64,000 bases of DNA from Saprospiraceae bacterium (GTDB lineage Bacteria; Bacteroidota; Bacteroidia; Chitinophagales; Saprospiraceae), in assembly GCA_041392805.1 (NCBI GenBank), contig JAWKLJ010000001.1:3038001-3102000 (forward strand). The letters are read 5' to 3'. The notes below the pieces were generated by a model. The model saw only the letters and a list, made by a program, of their open reading frames with translations. It did no database searches and was not told the DNA's origin. Position numbers and translations under genes: made by a program. Position 1 is the stretch's first letter, and the number at the start of each line of letters is the position of its first letter. Positions 1-8,502 of this stretch are shown in pieces.

Positions 1-1
1 T

Positions 2-88
2 TTCGCTCGGGGAATTCATTTTCTAAAGAATTCATTCGATACTCTTTTTCGTGTTGAAGTAGGATGTTTCCAGAAATGGCTAAAATAA
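2..88 (+). CDS. possible 3' end of a truncated upstream gene
   Basis: The second forward frame is open from the window edge to a TAA at 86-88. It reads 28 residues ending in VEVGCFQKWLK. The mixture of hydrophobic and basic residues is protein-like, and the next gene starts about 100 bases later. No family can be assigned from so short a piece. It could equally be non-coding, so this is only a weak call. Confidence 0.25.
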   Translation, partial: FARGIHFLKNSFDTLFRVEVGCFQKWLK

Positions 89-192
89 AGAAACAGCAGT
101 AAGTTGGCTTCCAGATATACTCAACGCAAGCATAAATTGCTATTTTTAAGCTTACACATAGGTACACACCTTACACCACATAAACTTATTAA

Positions 193-2373
193 ATGAAACG
201 GTATTATTTTTTGTTGCTCATCTTTTTGGTATCCTGCGTTAAACAGGAAGTCAACACGGAGGCTGCCCGTTGGGAAAAACAGGCGGCGAATATCACCATC
301 ATTCGCGACGATTTTGGCGTGCCGCATATTTATGGCAAGACCGATGCTGATGCGGTTTTTGGCTTACTCTATGCCCAATGCGAAGACGACTTCAACCGGG
401 TAGAGCAAAACTATATCTGGGCTACTGGCCGATTAGCAGAAGTCGAGGGCGAAGAAGCCTTGTATAGCGATCTTCGCGCACAACTTTTCATGACCAAAGA
501 CGAGGCCATTGCCAACTATGAAAGCAGCCCCGACTGGCTGAAAAAACTGTGCAATGCTTTTGCCGATGGCGCCAATTATTACCTGTACACGCATCCCGAA
601 GTCAAACCTCGTTTATTGACGCGTTTTGAGCCCTGGATGCCAATGTATTTTAGCGAAGGCTCTATCGGAGGGGATATCGAGCGGGTATCTACCAAGGGCA
701 TCAAAGCCTTTTATGAAGGAGGCGAGTCATTATCCTTGAATGAATATGGAGATGGCCTGGTACATGATGATCTCTTCGCCGAACCCAAAGGCTCCAATGG
801 GATCGCCATTTCAGGGGAATTGACAGCATCTGGCGATGCCATGCTGTTAATCAATCCACACACTTCTTTTTTCTTTCGAGGGGAGGTCCATGCCGTGAGT
901 GAAGAAGGACTCAATGCCTATGGCGCCGTGACTTGGGGACAGTTCTTTATCTATCAGGGTTTTAATGAAAAGACTGGCTGGATGCATACCTCTACTTATA
1001 CAGATGTCATCGATGAATTTATCGAGACAGTAGAGGAGAAGGAGGGTAAGATGATGTACAAATACGGTGAAGAGATGCGGGAAGTAAAAACCCTTGAGGT
1101 CAGTTTGAAATATAAAGATGGTGATACCATGAAGGAAAAAAAATTCCCCATGTACCGCACGCATCATGGCCCCATTACCCATAAAATTGATGGCAAGTGG
1201 GTGGCTACTGCCCTGATGTGGGAACCAGTCAAGGCTTTATCACAATCCTACACCCGAACCAAATTGAATGGCCATGAGGCATTTCGGGAAATGATGAATA
1301 CGCGAACCAATTCGTCCAACAACACCGTTTATGCCGATGCCGAAGGTAATATCGCCTATTACCATGGCAATTTTGTTCCAAAACGAGACGTCCAATTCAA
1401 TTATGCCCAGCCCATTGATGGAAGTAATCCCGCTACCGACTGGCAAGGGTTGCACACCGTTGATGAATCTATTGTCATCCTTAATCCGCCTAATGGCTGG
1501 ATACAAAATTGCAATTCTACGCCTTATACAGCTGCCGCCGAATACAGTCCTAAGAAAGCAGATTACCCTTACTACATGTCCATTGATCGGGAAAATTTCC
1601 GAGGTGTTCATGCCATCCGATTATTGACTGGAAGAAGTGGCTACACCCTTGATAAGCTGATCGAATTGGCATATGATCCCGTCCTTCCAGCTTTTGAAGT
1701 GCTCATCCCAGGCATAGTGGCGGCTTATGACCAATCTTCGCCCAAAGACCCGGACCTGGCTGCCCCCATTGAAGTTTTACGAAAATGGGACTATAAGACT
1801 TCCGCCGGATCTGTGGCCATGTCTTTAGCCCATTTTTATGGCACGCGCTACCTGAAAGATGGCGCAGCACCAGAAGGATTAAATGAAATAGATCTTTTCA
1901 ACTATTATGCTAAAGAAAGCCCCATCGAAGAACGGTTACGCATTTTCAAAGCTACTATAGAGCAGCTAAACGAAGATTTTGGTCAATGGGATACGCCATG
2001 GGGTGAAATCAATCGTTACCAACGCCTCAATGGTGATATCGAGCAAGACTTTGATGACAGTCAGCCCAGCCTGGCAGTAGGTCTTGCCTCTGGGCGTTGG
2101 GGGGCTTTGGCGGCCTTTGGTGCGCGCGGGGTGCAAAACACCAAGCGGCTCTATGGAACACGTGGCAATAGTTTTGTAGCGGTAGTCGAGTTTGGCGAAA
2201 AGGTGAAAGCCAAAAGTATGCTGGCTGGCGGACAAAGTGGCGATCCAAATTCCCCTCACTTTGCTGACCAAGCACAACGATATGCCGATATTAAGTTTAA
2301 GGACGTGGCTTTCTATCGGGCAGATGTGGAGAAACGATCGGAAGCAACTTATCAGCCTGGTAAACGGAAATAG
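193..2373 (+). CDS. penicillin acylase family lipoprotein (peptidase S45)
   Basis: This is an Ntn-hydrolase of the S45 penicillin/acyl-homoserine-lactone acylase family, which cleaves amide bonds of acylated substrates; the natural substrate cannot be read from sequence. The N-terminus is a lipoprotein signal with lipobox LVSC (Cys15). An early RDDFGVPHIYG stretch (about 38-48) is the usual start of the alpha chain. The autocatalytic nucleophile is most likely Ser201 in EPKGSNGIAISG, preceded by Gly as expected for self-cleavage. Downstream, NPHTSFFFRGEVHA and the Asn-containing NSSNNTVYADAEGN segment fit the beta chain. The length of 726 residues is normal for the family. The gene stands alone and converges on the M28 peptidase, with a perfect palindrome between them. 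Family confidence is high, substrate unknown. Confidence 0.88.
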   Translation: MKRYYFLLLIFLVSCVKQEVNTEAARWEKQAANITIIRDDFGVPHIYGKTDADAVFGLLYAQCEDDFNRVEQNYIWATGRLAEVEGEEALYSDLRAQLFMTKDEAIANYESSPDWLKKLCNAFADGANYYLYTHPEVKPRLLTRFEPWMPMYFSEGSIGGDIERVSTKGIKAFYEGGESLSLNEYGDGLVHDDLFAEPKGSNGIAISGELTASGDAMLLINPHTSFFFRGEVHAVSEEGLNAYGAVTWGQFFIYQGFNEKTGWMHTSTYTDVIDEFIETVEEKEGKMMYKYGEEMREVKTLEVSLKYKDGDTMKEKKFPMYRTHHGPITHKIDGKWVATALMWEPVKALSQSYTRTKLNGHEAFREMMNTRTNSSNNTVYADAEGNIAYYHGNFVPKRDVQFNYAQPIDGSNPATDWQGLHTVDESIVILNPPNGWIQNCNSTPYTAAAEYSPKKADYPYYMSIDRENFRGVHAIRLLTGRSGYTLDKLIELAYDPVLPAFEVLIPGIVAAYDQSSPKDPDLAAPIEVLRKWDYKTSAGSVAMSLAHFYGTRYLKDGAAPEGLNEIDLFNYYAKESPIEERLRIFKATIEQLNEDFGQWDTPWGEINRYQRLNGDIEQDFDDSQPSLAVGLASGRWGALAAFGARGVQNTKRLYGTRGNSFVAVVEFGEKVKAKSMLAGGQSGDPNSPHFADQAQRYADIKFKDVAFYRADVEKRSEATYQPGKRK

Positions 2374-2375
2374 GA

Positions 2376-2440
2376 GTGATTACTTCAGGGGGTGACTAAG
2401 CAGAGGAGAACCAGGCTTTGTCACCCCCTGAAGTAATCAC
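2376..2440. terminator. perfect 21-bp inverted repeat between convergent genes
   Basis: Bases 2376-2396 and 2420-2440 are exact reverse complements (21 of 21), separated by a 23-base loop. The left arm begins GTGATTACTTCAGGGGG. It starts 3 bases after the acylase stop and ends 14 bases before the M28 stop, where a bidirectional terminator would sit. There is no long T tract after either arm, and the perfection is unusual for a plain terminator. A mobile palindromic (REP-like) origin is possible. Confidence 0.7.
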
Positions 2441-2454
2441 CCCCCTGAGTAAAC

Positions 2455-4662
2455 CTACAACGACAAGGCCTTCGCTATTTGCTGGGCATAGCCATCCAGG
2501 ACCTGGCCCAGGATTTCGATCTGCTCCTGCGCTTCTACAAAGTCGCGTTGCTCGATGGCCTCGCGAACGCCAGGAAGGGTCTTGACACCATAGCCCGTAT
2601 AGAAGCCAGGGGCATAAATATGGTGAATAAACCAAGGGCGACGTGGTAATCCGTGGTCACGTGTCAGGGCTTTTTCTATGTCTTTTAACAACTGATTGAG
2701 TTGTTGGCGATTGGCGCTTGAAAGTTTTAATAATTTTGCGGTATCATATTCATTTGCCTGTTTAGACAGCTGGCTTAATCCATTTTGCAGGGGCGCAAAA
2801 TTCAAGTATGGCACCTCTGCTTTGGCTTGTGGAACCACCAGCTTTTCTTGTGGATCAGCAGCTAATGCATAAAGGCCTTCTTTTATTAACCGATTTTCTT
2901 TTTCGGTTTGGGTCCTCATCTGATCTGCCAATTTGGTCACCTCATCCACATAAGTTGAAACGGTTTTAGCGAAATGCTGAAACTCAAAAGGTAATACTTC
3001 CGCCTCTGCCAATCGAAGGGTAGTACGCCCCGCTACTTGTACTAAAGCTTTACCGTATTGGAACCCAGGATCTTTGAAGCGAGAATAATGCTCATAGGAA
3101 TCATACATGGTGTGGTACTCACCCCCTGCGCTCTCCCCACCAAAACCCAGGTTGAAGGAAGCAATGCCGAGATGTTGGAAGAAAGGCGAATAGTCCGACC
3201 CAGACCCTAAGGCTGATAAAGGAAAATGACTCATTTTTTGCCCTCCATTCACTTGGCTCAGGGCATTTCTACGCTCAAATACGGAAACTCCTTTTTGGGG
3301 ATCTTTCACCTCCTTAGTGATTTGATCAAAAAACTTTTCTAAGGTATGAGAGCCCCCAGCAAACAGAAAACCTCGGGCAGTGCCATCCGTATTGATATAA
3401 GCAACAGCTTTCTTTTTCAATTCATCTGCATGCGTTTCCACCCACTCGGTAGATCCCAATAAACCGGGTTCTTCTGCGCCCCATGCACAATAAACGATGG
3501 TACGTTTGGGTTTCCAGCCGGTTTTTGCCAATTCACCCACTGCACGTGCTTCTTCCATGACAGTAACCATCCCACTGATTGGGTCATTTGCTCCATGCAC
3601 CCAGGCATCATGGTGATTGCCCCTGATCACCCACTCATCTGGAAAATCGCTTCCCTTTAAAGTAGCAATGACATCATAGGCAGGTTTAAGACCCCAATTG
3701 AATTCCAATTTCAAATGGACTTTAGAGGGACCAGGGCCTATGTGGTAAGTGATCGGCAGGGCGCCGCGCCAATTGGCCGGAGCAACAGGACCCTCGAGGG
3801 CCTTCAATAAAGGAAGCGCATCATGATAGGAAATAGGCAAAACCGGGATTTTTGTCAAGGCAGGCGACTCTTCCAAGGTCAGCCGCTTAGCACCATCGGT
3901 AGCGCCATAGCCAGGAGTCAATGGGTCACCTGGGAACAAGGGCAAATCCATAACGGCACCTCTTTGTACGCCGTATTCATTTTTGAAAGGACCAATAGGG
4001 TATACGTCACCTTGGTAATAGCCGTCATCCATAGGATCGGAATAGATCAGACAGCCAATGGCTCCTTTCTCCGCCGCTACTTTGGGCTTGATACCCCGCC
4101 ATGATCCTTGGTATTTGGCAATCACGATTTTTCCCTTGACATCTATGCCTCTTTTTTCCAATTCTTCGTAGTCAGCAGGTATGCCGTAATTGACAAAGAC
4201 CAATTCGGCAGTCACGTCGCCATCAATAGAAAAACAATTATAGGGCGGAAGCGCCTCATCAATCTGCGCGGAGGAAGCATCACCGTCTACCGGAGGTTCG
4301 ATGAGGCTGGCTTTGAAGTTCGTGGGCGAGACCATTTCCAGCATCCTGAGTTTGGGTGTCGGAAAAAGTACATCAAATTTTTCAATTTTAACCTCGTAGC
4401 CCCAAGCACGAAACTTCTCTGCTATAAAATCCACCACTTTTTTATCATAGGGTGACCCGACATGATGTGGCCGTTCCGTCATATACTTCATCCACTGGTC
4501 GAGGTTGTCCGGTTTGAGGTAGGTATCAAATTTCGTTTCTAAAGCAGCCTGCTTTTGGGCAGCGGCCTCCGAAAAGCCCATGATAGCAGTTTGCTGGGCA
4601 TGTGAATGGGGCAGCACAACTAAAAAGCAAAGGACGATCATTATCGTAAATAGGTCTCTCAT
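2455..4662 (-). CDS. M28 family metallopeptidase, glutamate carboxypeptidase II-like
   Basis: This is a secreted zinc exopeptidase of the PSMA/NAALADase type, which removes C-terminal residues from peptides. A signal peptide (about residues 1-22) is followed by a PA domain inserted around 140-290 and the M28 catalytic core. The di-zinc ligands can be placed by the family pattern: His350 in GNHHDAWVHGANDP, Asp360, Glu397/Glu398 in WGAEEPGLLGS (catalytic and bridging), Asp426 in INTDG, and the late His in YHTMYDSYEH. The C-terminal roughly 150 residues match the transferrin-receptor-like dimerisation domain. The length of 735 is typical. It follows the esterase gene by 27 bases on the same strand, so the two are probably co-transcribed. 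Peptide specificity is unknown. Confidence 0.9.
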   Translation of the reverse strand: MRDLFTIMIVLCFLVVLPHSHAQQTAIMGFSEAAAQKQAALETKFDTYLKPDNLDQWMKYMTERPHHVGSPYDKKVVDFIAEKFRAWGYEVKIEKFDVLFPTPKLRMLEMVSPTNFKASLIEPPVDGDASSAQIDEALPPYNCFSIDGDVTAELVFVNYGIPADYEELEKRGIDVKGKIVIAKYQGSWRGIKPKVAAEKGAIGCLIYSDPMDDGYYQGDVYPIGPFKNEYGVQRGAVMDLPLFPGDPLTPGYGATDGAKRLTLEESPALTKIPVLPISYHDALPLLKALEGPVAPANWRGALPITYHIGPGPSKVHLKLEFNWGLKPAYDVIATLKGSDFPDEWVIRGNHHDAWVHGANDPISGMVTVMEEARAVGELAKTGWKPKRTIVYCAWGAEEPGLLGSTEWVETHADELKKKAVAYINTDGTARGFLFAGGSHTLEKFFDQITKEVKDPQKGVSVFERRNALSQVNGGQKMSHFPLSALGSGSDYSPFFQHLGIASFNLGFGGESAGGEYHTMYDSYEHYSRFKDPGFQYGKALVQVAGRTTLRLAEAEVLPFEFQHFAKTVSTYVDEVTKLADQMRTQTEKENRLIKEGLYALAADPQEKLVVPQAKAEVPYLNFAPLQNGLSQLSKQANEYDTAKLLKLSSANRQQLNQLLKDIEKALTRDHGLPRRPWFIHHIYAPGFYTGYGVKTLPGVREAIEQRDFVEAQEQIEILGQVLDGYAQQIAKALSL

Positions 4663-4689
4663 AAAAAGGCGTTTGTTTCGGTAATAAAA

Positions 4690-5592
4690 CTATAATTTTC
4701 TTTTTCTCTTACTCAATTTTCGAATAGCCTTTTCCACTTCTTTCCAAGCGTTGCTACCCGGAGCGATCACTTCAAAATGCCCAGCGCCAGGTACAGCGAT
4801 AGATTTGATCTTGGCTCCTTTCTCTTGGGCCAGGTCTGTATAAGGACTGATATGAGCAAGGGGAACAATCGGGTCTTCTTCTCCAGTGATCAGGATGTGG
4901 CGGACTCCCAAAGGCGCCAATGCCAGCGGCGAGGCTTCCTGGTATCGACGGGGCAAGTCTTCCGGAAACCCACCTAGCAGTCCACTTACTGCTGTGCCAC
5001 AGCTTTGGCCTTCCCGCACCAGGTAAGTTACCGGATCGGTAATTCCCGCCAGGCTAACTACGCCAGAAATGGGCACCAGATCCCGGGTAAAGATTTCACT
5101 ATCGCCAGGCAGTTGATGCTGTCCTGCCAGCCAGAGCGCAAGGTGGCCACCGGCCGAATGGCCAATGACGACGATTCGGCTCAAATCCAGGTCGTGGCCC
5201 GAAGCGAGTTCCCTAAGGTGATTCAGTCCGGCCGCAATATCCAGAAAAGTCCCCGGCCAGCCACCGCCCTCATCACCAACGCGACGATACTCCAGGTTCC
5301 AGGTGGCATAGCCAGCTTGGGTGAGTGCCGTAGCCATCGGGTCCATCAGGTGCAAGTCATAGGCATTCAACCAACAACCACCATGAATAATGACCACTAC
5401 GGGGTGCAAACCTTTGTCTTCCGGTAGCCTCAACTCGCCAAACTGCAAGGAATCCGGTCCATAAGCACTTCGCAAATCCGGCGCATTGACAGGCAGGCTT
5501 AACACATCAGCTACGCGCATCAGTTGCGCCTCGCCCCGGGAAAGCGCAGCTGTGAGGGAAAGAAAAGGGAGAAGAAGAAGGCGTGTTCTCAT
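4690..5592 (-). CDS. secreted alpha/beta hydrolase (esterase/lipase-like)
   Basis: This is an alpha/beta-hydrolase of the BD-FAE/carboxylesterase type. A signal peptide covers about residues 1-22. The oxyanion-hole motif HGG is at 70-72, the nucleophile elbow GHSAGG places Ser146, and the acid is probably Asp240 in GEEDPIVP. The base is His272 in PGAGHFEVIAPG. All three catalytic residues are present, so the enzyme looks active. It lies immediately upstream of the M28 peptidase (27-base gap, same strand), suggesting joint expression of two extracytoplasmic hydrolases. The substrate is not deducible; kynurenine formamidase-like activity is an alternative for this fold. Confidence 0.82.
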   Translation of the reverse strand: MRTRLLLLPFLSLTAALSRGEAQLMRVADVLSLPVNAPDLRSAYGPDSLQFGELRLPEDKGLHPVVVIIHGGCWLNAYDLHLMDPMATALTQAGYATWNLEYRRVGDEGGGWPGTFLDIAAGLNHLRELASGHDLDLSRIVVIGHSAGGHLALWLAGQHQLPGDSEIFTRDLVPISGVVSLAGITDPVTYLVREGQSCGTAVSGLLGGFPEDLPRRYQEASPLALAPLGVRHILITGEEDPIVPLAHISPYTDLAQEKGAKIKSIAVPGAGHFEVIAPGSNAWKEVEKAIRKLSKRKRKL

Positions 5593-5757
5593 GCACTTAA
5601 AGCTAGGTAGATGAAAAAAGTCAGCTCATTTTCAGAGAAACCATAAAACTACGAATTTCTGAAAAGTATTAACTTGTTTTCTCCGCTAGCATGGAATTTT
5701 GGCAATCATTACCATGCCAATACTTCTGAGGATAAGGTACTAGAATTGGCAATGAGA

Positions 5758-6264
5758 TTATTTTGCCCGCTGAATAGCTTCTGCCTCCTTCTTCAAATCT
5801 GCAGCAAATTGTTCAAAAGATTCATCAAAGGAAGGGATATATTTGGCATATAAGGGAAACATTATTCCACCAATTTTTTCTGTCATGTGGAATTGAATGC
5901 CACCACCATCCAAAGGTTTCAAGGTAAATACTCGAGAGCCTTTTCCATCTCCCCAAACCAGCCTTTTTTCGGGTTCATATTCCTTTACTTTGAGTTTAAA
6001 AACGCGCTTTTCATCTAAGGTAGACTTCAATCTAATTTTCTCTCCCAATTTAATTTCCCCTTCTAAAGAAGTAATGGTGGTATTCCACCTTGGGTAATCG
6101 GCGGCATGGGTCAATAGTGCCCAAATGATCGGCGCGTCCGCTCGAATATCAATGTTTACCGCCGTTTCCCTACTAAATGTTTTTTTGATAGTGCTGGCTT
6201 TACCAGACTGAGCCATTGCAGATGTTGTTGTCATAATCAATAAAATCGTTAAGAAATAATGCAT
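5758..6264 (-). CDS. SRPBCC (START-like) family protein with signal peptide
   Basis: A signal peptide of about 18 residues (ending TSAMA) precedes a single SRPBCC/polyketide-cyclase-like domain. The recognisable pattern is NIDIRADAPIIWALLTHAADYPRWNTTITSLEG followed by an EKRLVWGDG strand, typical of proteins that bind a hydrophobic ligand in a helix-grip cavity. No catalytic residues can be inferred. It is the last gene of a tightly packed minus-strand run with the sigma-factor gene 56 bases upstream. That suggests an accessory or target function of that regulator, but this is inference only. Confidence 0.75.
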   Translation of the reverse strand: MHYFLTILLIMTTTSAMAQSGKASTIKKTFSRETAVNIDIRADAPIIWALLTHAADYPRWNTTITSLEGEIKLGEKIRLKSTLDEKRVFKLKVKEYEPEKRLVWGDGKGSRVFTLKPLDGGGIQFHMTEKIGGIMFPLYAKYIPSFDESFEQFAADLKKEAEAIQRAK

Positions 6265-6320
6265 GGATTAAATGTTTTATTTCTTGGACGATTGAAGACA
6301 TCAAAACGATAGGATGGGGG

Positions 6321-7124
6321 TTAATTTTCTTTCAAATAATTATCCATGACCACTTTATTGTGCTGTAAATGGTGAAGTTGGAGGATGGCTGCCCCCGATT
6401 CAAAAGGATCAATTTCTTTTAGAATCTTCATTCTCAGGTCAAAAAGGTGGGCCTTATCAACTGCTGCTGCTTTTCGCACCATTTCTATTTTCACCAATTC
6501 TTCCTCTATTTTTTGTTTGGGGTTAAAAATGCCATTGAGTTCGGTACACTGATGGCAAATCCCTTCTTTATTAATGAGGGAACATCTTTTGTCGAAAATG
6601 GCAATCATTTTGCTCCTGGCAGTGCGCAAATAGTATTTCACCATGGCCTCATTTTGATCCATAATCATAGCAATTTCTATGACCTTAAAATCATAGACCT
6701 CCTTCAACAAGAGTGCCAATTGCTGTTCTAACGGAAGGGATTTACCAACGCAGGTAAAGCAAAAAGCAATATGTTCTTTTATTTCAAAATTACCTTGAGG
6801 TGAGGTCTCTCTTATTTGCATAGCCTCCTGAAAAAAGGCAGGGTTGGACATTGCTGCCGTTTTACAGATGTCTGTCACTTGCTCAGGCCACCGCTTCTTA
6901 TTCCGCAGGAAGTCCTTTGCCAGATTCGAGGCAATGGCAAACACCCAGGTTTTGAGAGAAGCTTCTCCCTTGAAACTCGACAATTTAGTATGTGCCTTCA
7001 AATAGGTGTCTTGTAGTATATCTTCGGTATCCGGCACACTAGCGGTCATCCGGAGTAAGTAGGATTTTAATTGCCCTTTGAATTGCTCAAAGGTGTCAGC
7101 AAGTTCTGTAGGTGTCGTTTTCAT
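6321..7124 (-). CDS. ECF-like RNA polymerase sigma factor with extended C-terminus
   Basis: Region 2 is clear at about residues 12-80 (FKGQLKSYLLRMTASVPDTEDILQDTYL, then SSFKGEASLKTWVFAIASNLAKDFLR). Region 4 is at about 125-185 (LPLEQQLALLLKEVYDFKVIEIAMIMDQNEAMVKYYL). The protein is 267 residues, roughly 80 longer than a minimal ECF sigma. The extra C-terminus begins with a Cys-containing KEGICHQCTEL segment, and another pair (CFTC) lies just before region 4. These cysteines could bind metal or sense redox state, though that is untested. The gene overlaps the ACT gene by 4 bases (ATGA type), so translation is probably coupled. No anti-sigma gene is adjacent. Confidence 0.85.
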   Translation of the reverse strand: MKTTPTELADTFEQFKGQLKSYLLRMTASVPDTEDILQDTYLKAHTKLSSFKGEASLKTWVFAIASNLAKDFLRNKKRWPEQVTDICKTAAMSNPAFFQEAMQIRETSPQGNFEIKEHIAFCFTCVGKSLPLEQQLALLLKEVYDFKVIEIAMIMDQNEAMVKYYLRTARSKMIAIFDKRCSLINKEGICHQCTELNGIFNPKQKIEEELVKIEMVRKAAAVDKAHLFDLRMKILKEIDPFESGAAILQLHHLQHNKVVMDNYLKEN

Positions 7125-7528
7125 TTTATAGCGCTTGTTAATTTCAGCAATGCGTTCAAAGCCTTTTGTGCATCTTCTTTCCCAACAAAAATATGATCAT
7201 GATGATATGCGGCTATTACATTACAGCTTATATTTTCCTTAGCTAGCACATGAGACACTGCAGCGGTAAGCCCGACAGCATCCAAGGCAGAATGGACTTC
7301 AAGGGTGATCCAAGCCATTGGGGTTTCGTAGACCAAGTTAAGTTTATCTGCTAATCCAACTTCAAGCACAACCGTTACCCCCTCTTTTTCCCTGAAAGCA
7401 GCAATAATCGTGGTTCCATTAAGGTCGAAATCAGCCGGAACGATGCAAAAAACATAGCTGCCGAGGTTGAGCCGTGGCTGCATGTTTTTAAGCAGCAGTG
7501 CTAAGTTCTTTTCTCCGGCCATATGCAT
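7121..7528 (-). CDS. ACT domain-containing protein
   Basis: This 135-residue protein has the layout of tandem ACT modules (ACT_3/ACT_7, CASTOR-like). The N-terminal half contains GSYVFCIVPADFDLNGTTIIAAFREKEGVTVVL, and the C-terminal half contains MAWITLEVHSALDAVGLTAAVSHVLAKENISCNVIAAYHHDHIFV. Such proteins bind amino acids or small ligands. ATG codons at residues 1 and 3 both work as starts. The stop overlaps the sigma-factor start by 4 bases and the SpsF-like gene lies 16 bases upstream, so it sits mid-operon. It may be a ligand-sensing partner of the sigma factor, which is inference from position. Confidence 0.78.
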   Translation of the reverse strand: MHMAGEKNLALLLKNMQPRLNLGSYVFCIVPADFDLNGTTIIAAFREKEGVTVVLEVGLADKLNLVYETPMAWITLEVHSALDAVGLTAAVSHVLAKENISCNVIAAYHHDHIFVGKEDAQKALNALLKLTSAIK

Positions 7529-7544
7529 TTATCTATTCGCTAAT

Positions 7545-8279
7545 TTAATGAATAAAATCCCAAGGCTTCCCCTCCAAAGCATACTCCTTGCGAATATCTT
7601 CGATGATTAGATAAAACTGGGTAAGGCTACAATCATAATAATCCGCTTTCAATTTGCCCATTACTCTTTTTGCCAGTTCCAAGTCTTTGGGTTCATCTAA
7701 GGCAATTTGCAGTCCTGCAAGCGGAGGGCATTCGGTATTTAAGTGGTGATATTGCCGGCCTTCCTCTGGATGGTCATAAAGATAAAGCGTTACGTGTTCT
7801 ACATAGCGTGGGTTGGCCTGAATGCTAGTCTGCAAGCCTTCATAAAAAGAAGTTTTCACTATTTCAACACTCATACCGAATGGAAAAGTACGTCCCTTTA
7901 CATTAGAAATAAAATCATAATCATTATCGCGACAGATAGCAAGCATGTCCAAATAAGTGCCAATATCAAGAAAAACGGCATCCGCGTTGATCCTGACGGC
8001 ATAATCAAAGTCATATGTTTTAGCCGCTGCCAAAAAGCGTTGAGAGACATTGTTCAAGTCGCCTCGGAAGCAATGGTATCCATGCTCCTGACAATACTGC
8101 TCGATGATATCATCCGATGGGTCTGTCGAAGTACCAATCACCAAACAATCTTTCGGTATAACCCTGGCAAATTTTTCATACAAGTATTGCAAAGGGGGTT
8201 TGCCACCGATATCTCTCAGGATTTTGCCCGGCAACCGGGAAGAGCTGTAACGACAGAGGATGATGGTTCCGATTTTCAT
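7545..8279 (-). CDS. cytidylyltransferase-family protein (SpsF-like)
   Basis: The N-terminus MKIGTIILCRYSSSRLPGK is the nucleotide-binding signature of the CMP-KDO/CMP-sialate cytidylyltransferase family in its SpsF branch (GxIxxxRxxSxRLPGK). Further on, RGDLNNVSQRFLAAAK and RINADAVFLD match the family's D-containing catalytic strand. The length of 244 is normal. Family members activate acidic or modified sugars for surface glycans or flagellar glycosylation; the sugar here is unknown. It is the first gene of the minus-strand run leading to the ACT and sigma genes. Its promoter region is shared with the divergent Kelch-symporter gene and contains palindrome copy A. Confidence 0.82.
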   Translation of the reverse strand: MKIGTIILCRYSSSRLPGKILRDIGGKPPLQYLYEKFARVIPKDCLVIGTSTDPSDDIIEQYCQEHGYHCFRGDLNNVSQRFLAAAKTYDFDYAVRINADAVFLDIGTYLDMLAICRDNDYDFISNVKGRTFPFGMSVEIVKTSFYEGLQTSIQANPRYVEHVTLYLYDHPEEGRQYHHLNTECPPLAGLQIALDEPKDLELAKRVMGKLKADYYDCSLTQFYLIIEDIRKEYALEGKPWDFIH

Positions 8280-8386
8280 TTTTAATGCCTTTTGGTGTTG
8301 AGTTGTGGTATAAATGTATATTTACAATGTATAAACAATAACATCAAAAGGTATAATTTTATTAACCTTCTTATAAAATATCACCC

Positions 8387-8480
8387 TCTCTGGCAATTTT
8401 TATGGTCAAGTGAAAGTGAAGCCATAGGAAGCAGTGCTTTTTACTTTCATTTGAGTGGAGCACACAAAAATAACCAGAGA
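8387..8480. repeat. long imperfect palindrome, copy A of the TTCTCTGA family
   Basis: Outer arms TCTCTGG (8387-8393) and CCAGAGA (8474-8480) pair, as do inner arms TCAAGTGAAAGTGAAGC (8406-8422) and the complementary stretch 8436-8454. The same outer and inner motifs occur at 13634-13771, and the outer arms recur at 45881-45987. The element ends 22 bases before the ATG at 8503 and lies in a divergent promoter region. It could be a MITE-like insertion, a REP-type repeat or a structured 5' leader. Confidence 0.7.
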
Positions 8481-8502
8481 ACTAAACATCATTGGCTTGT
8501 CC

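Noticed and set aside
8455..8502. GTG start upstream of the Kelch-symporter signal peptide
   Set aside because: It lies within palindrome copy A and would bury the signal peptide behind 16 residues.
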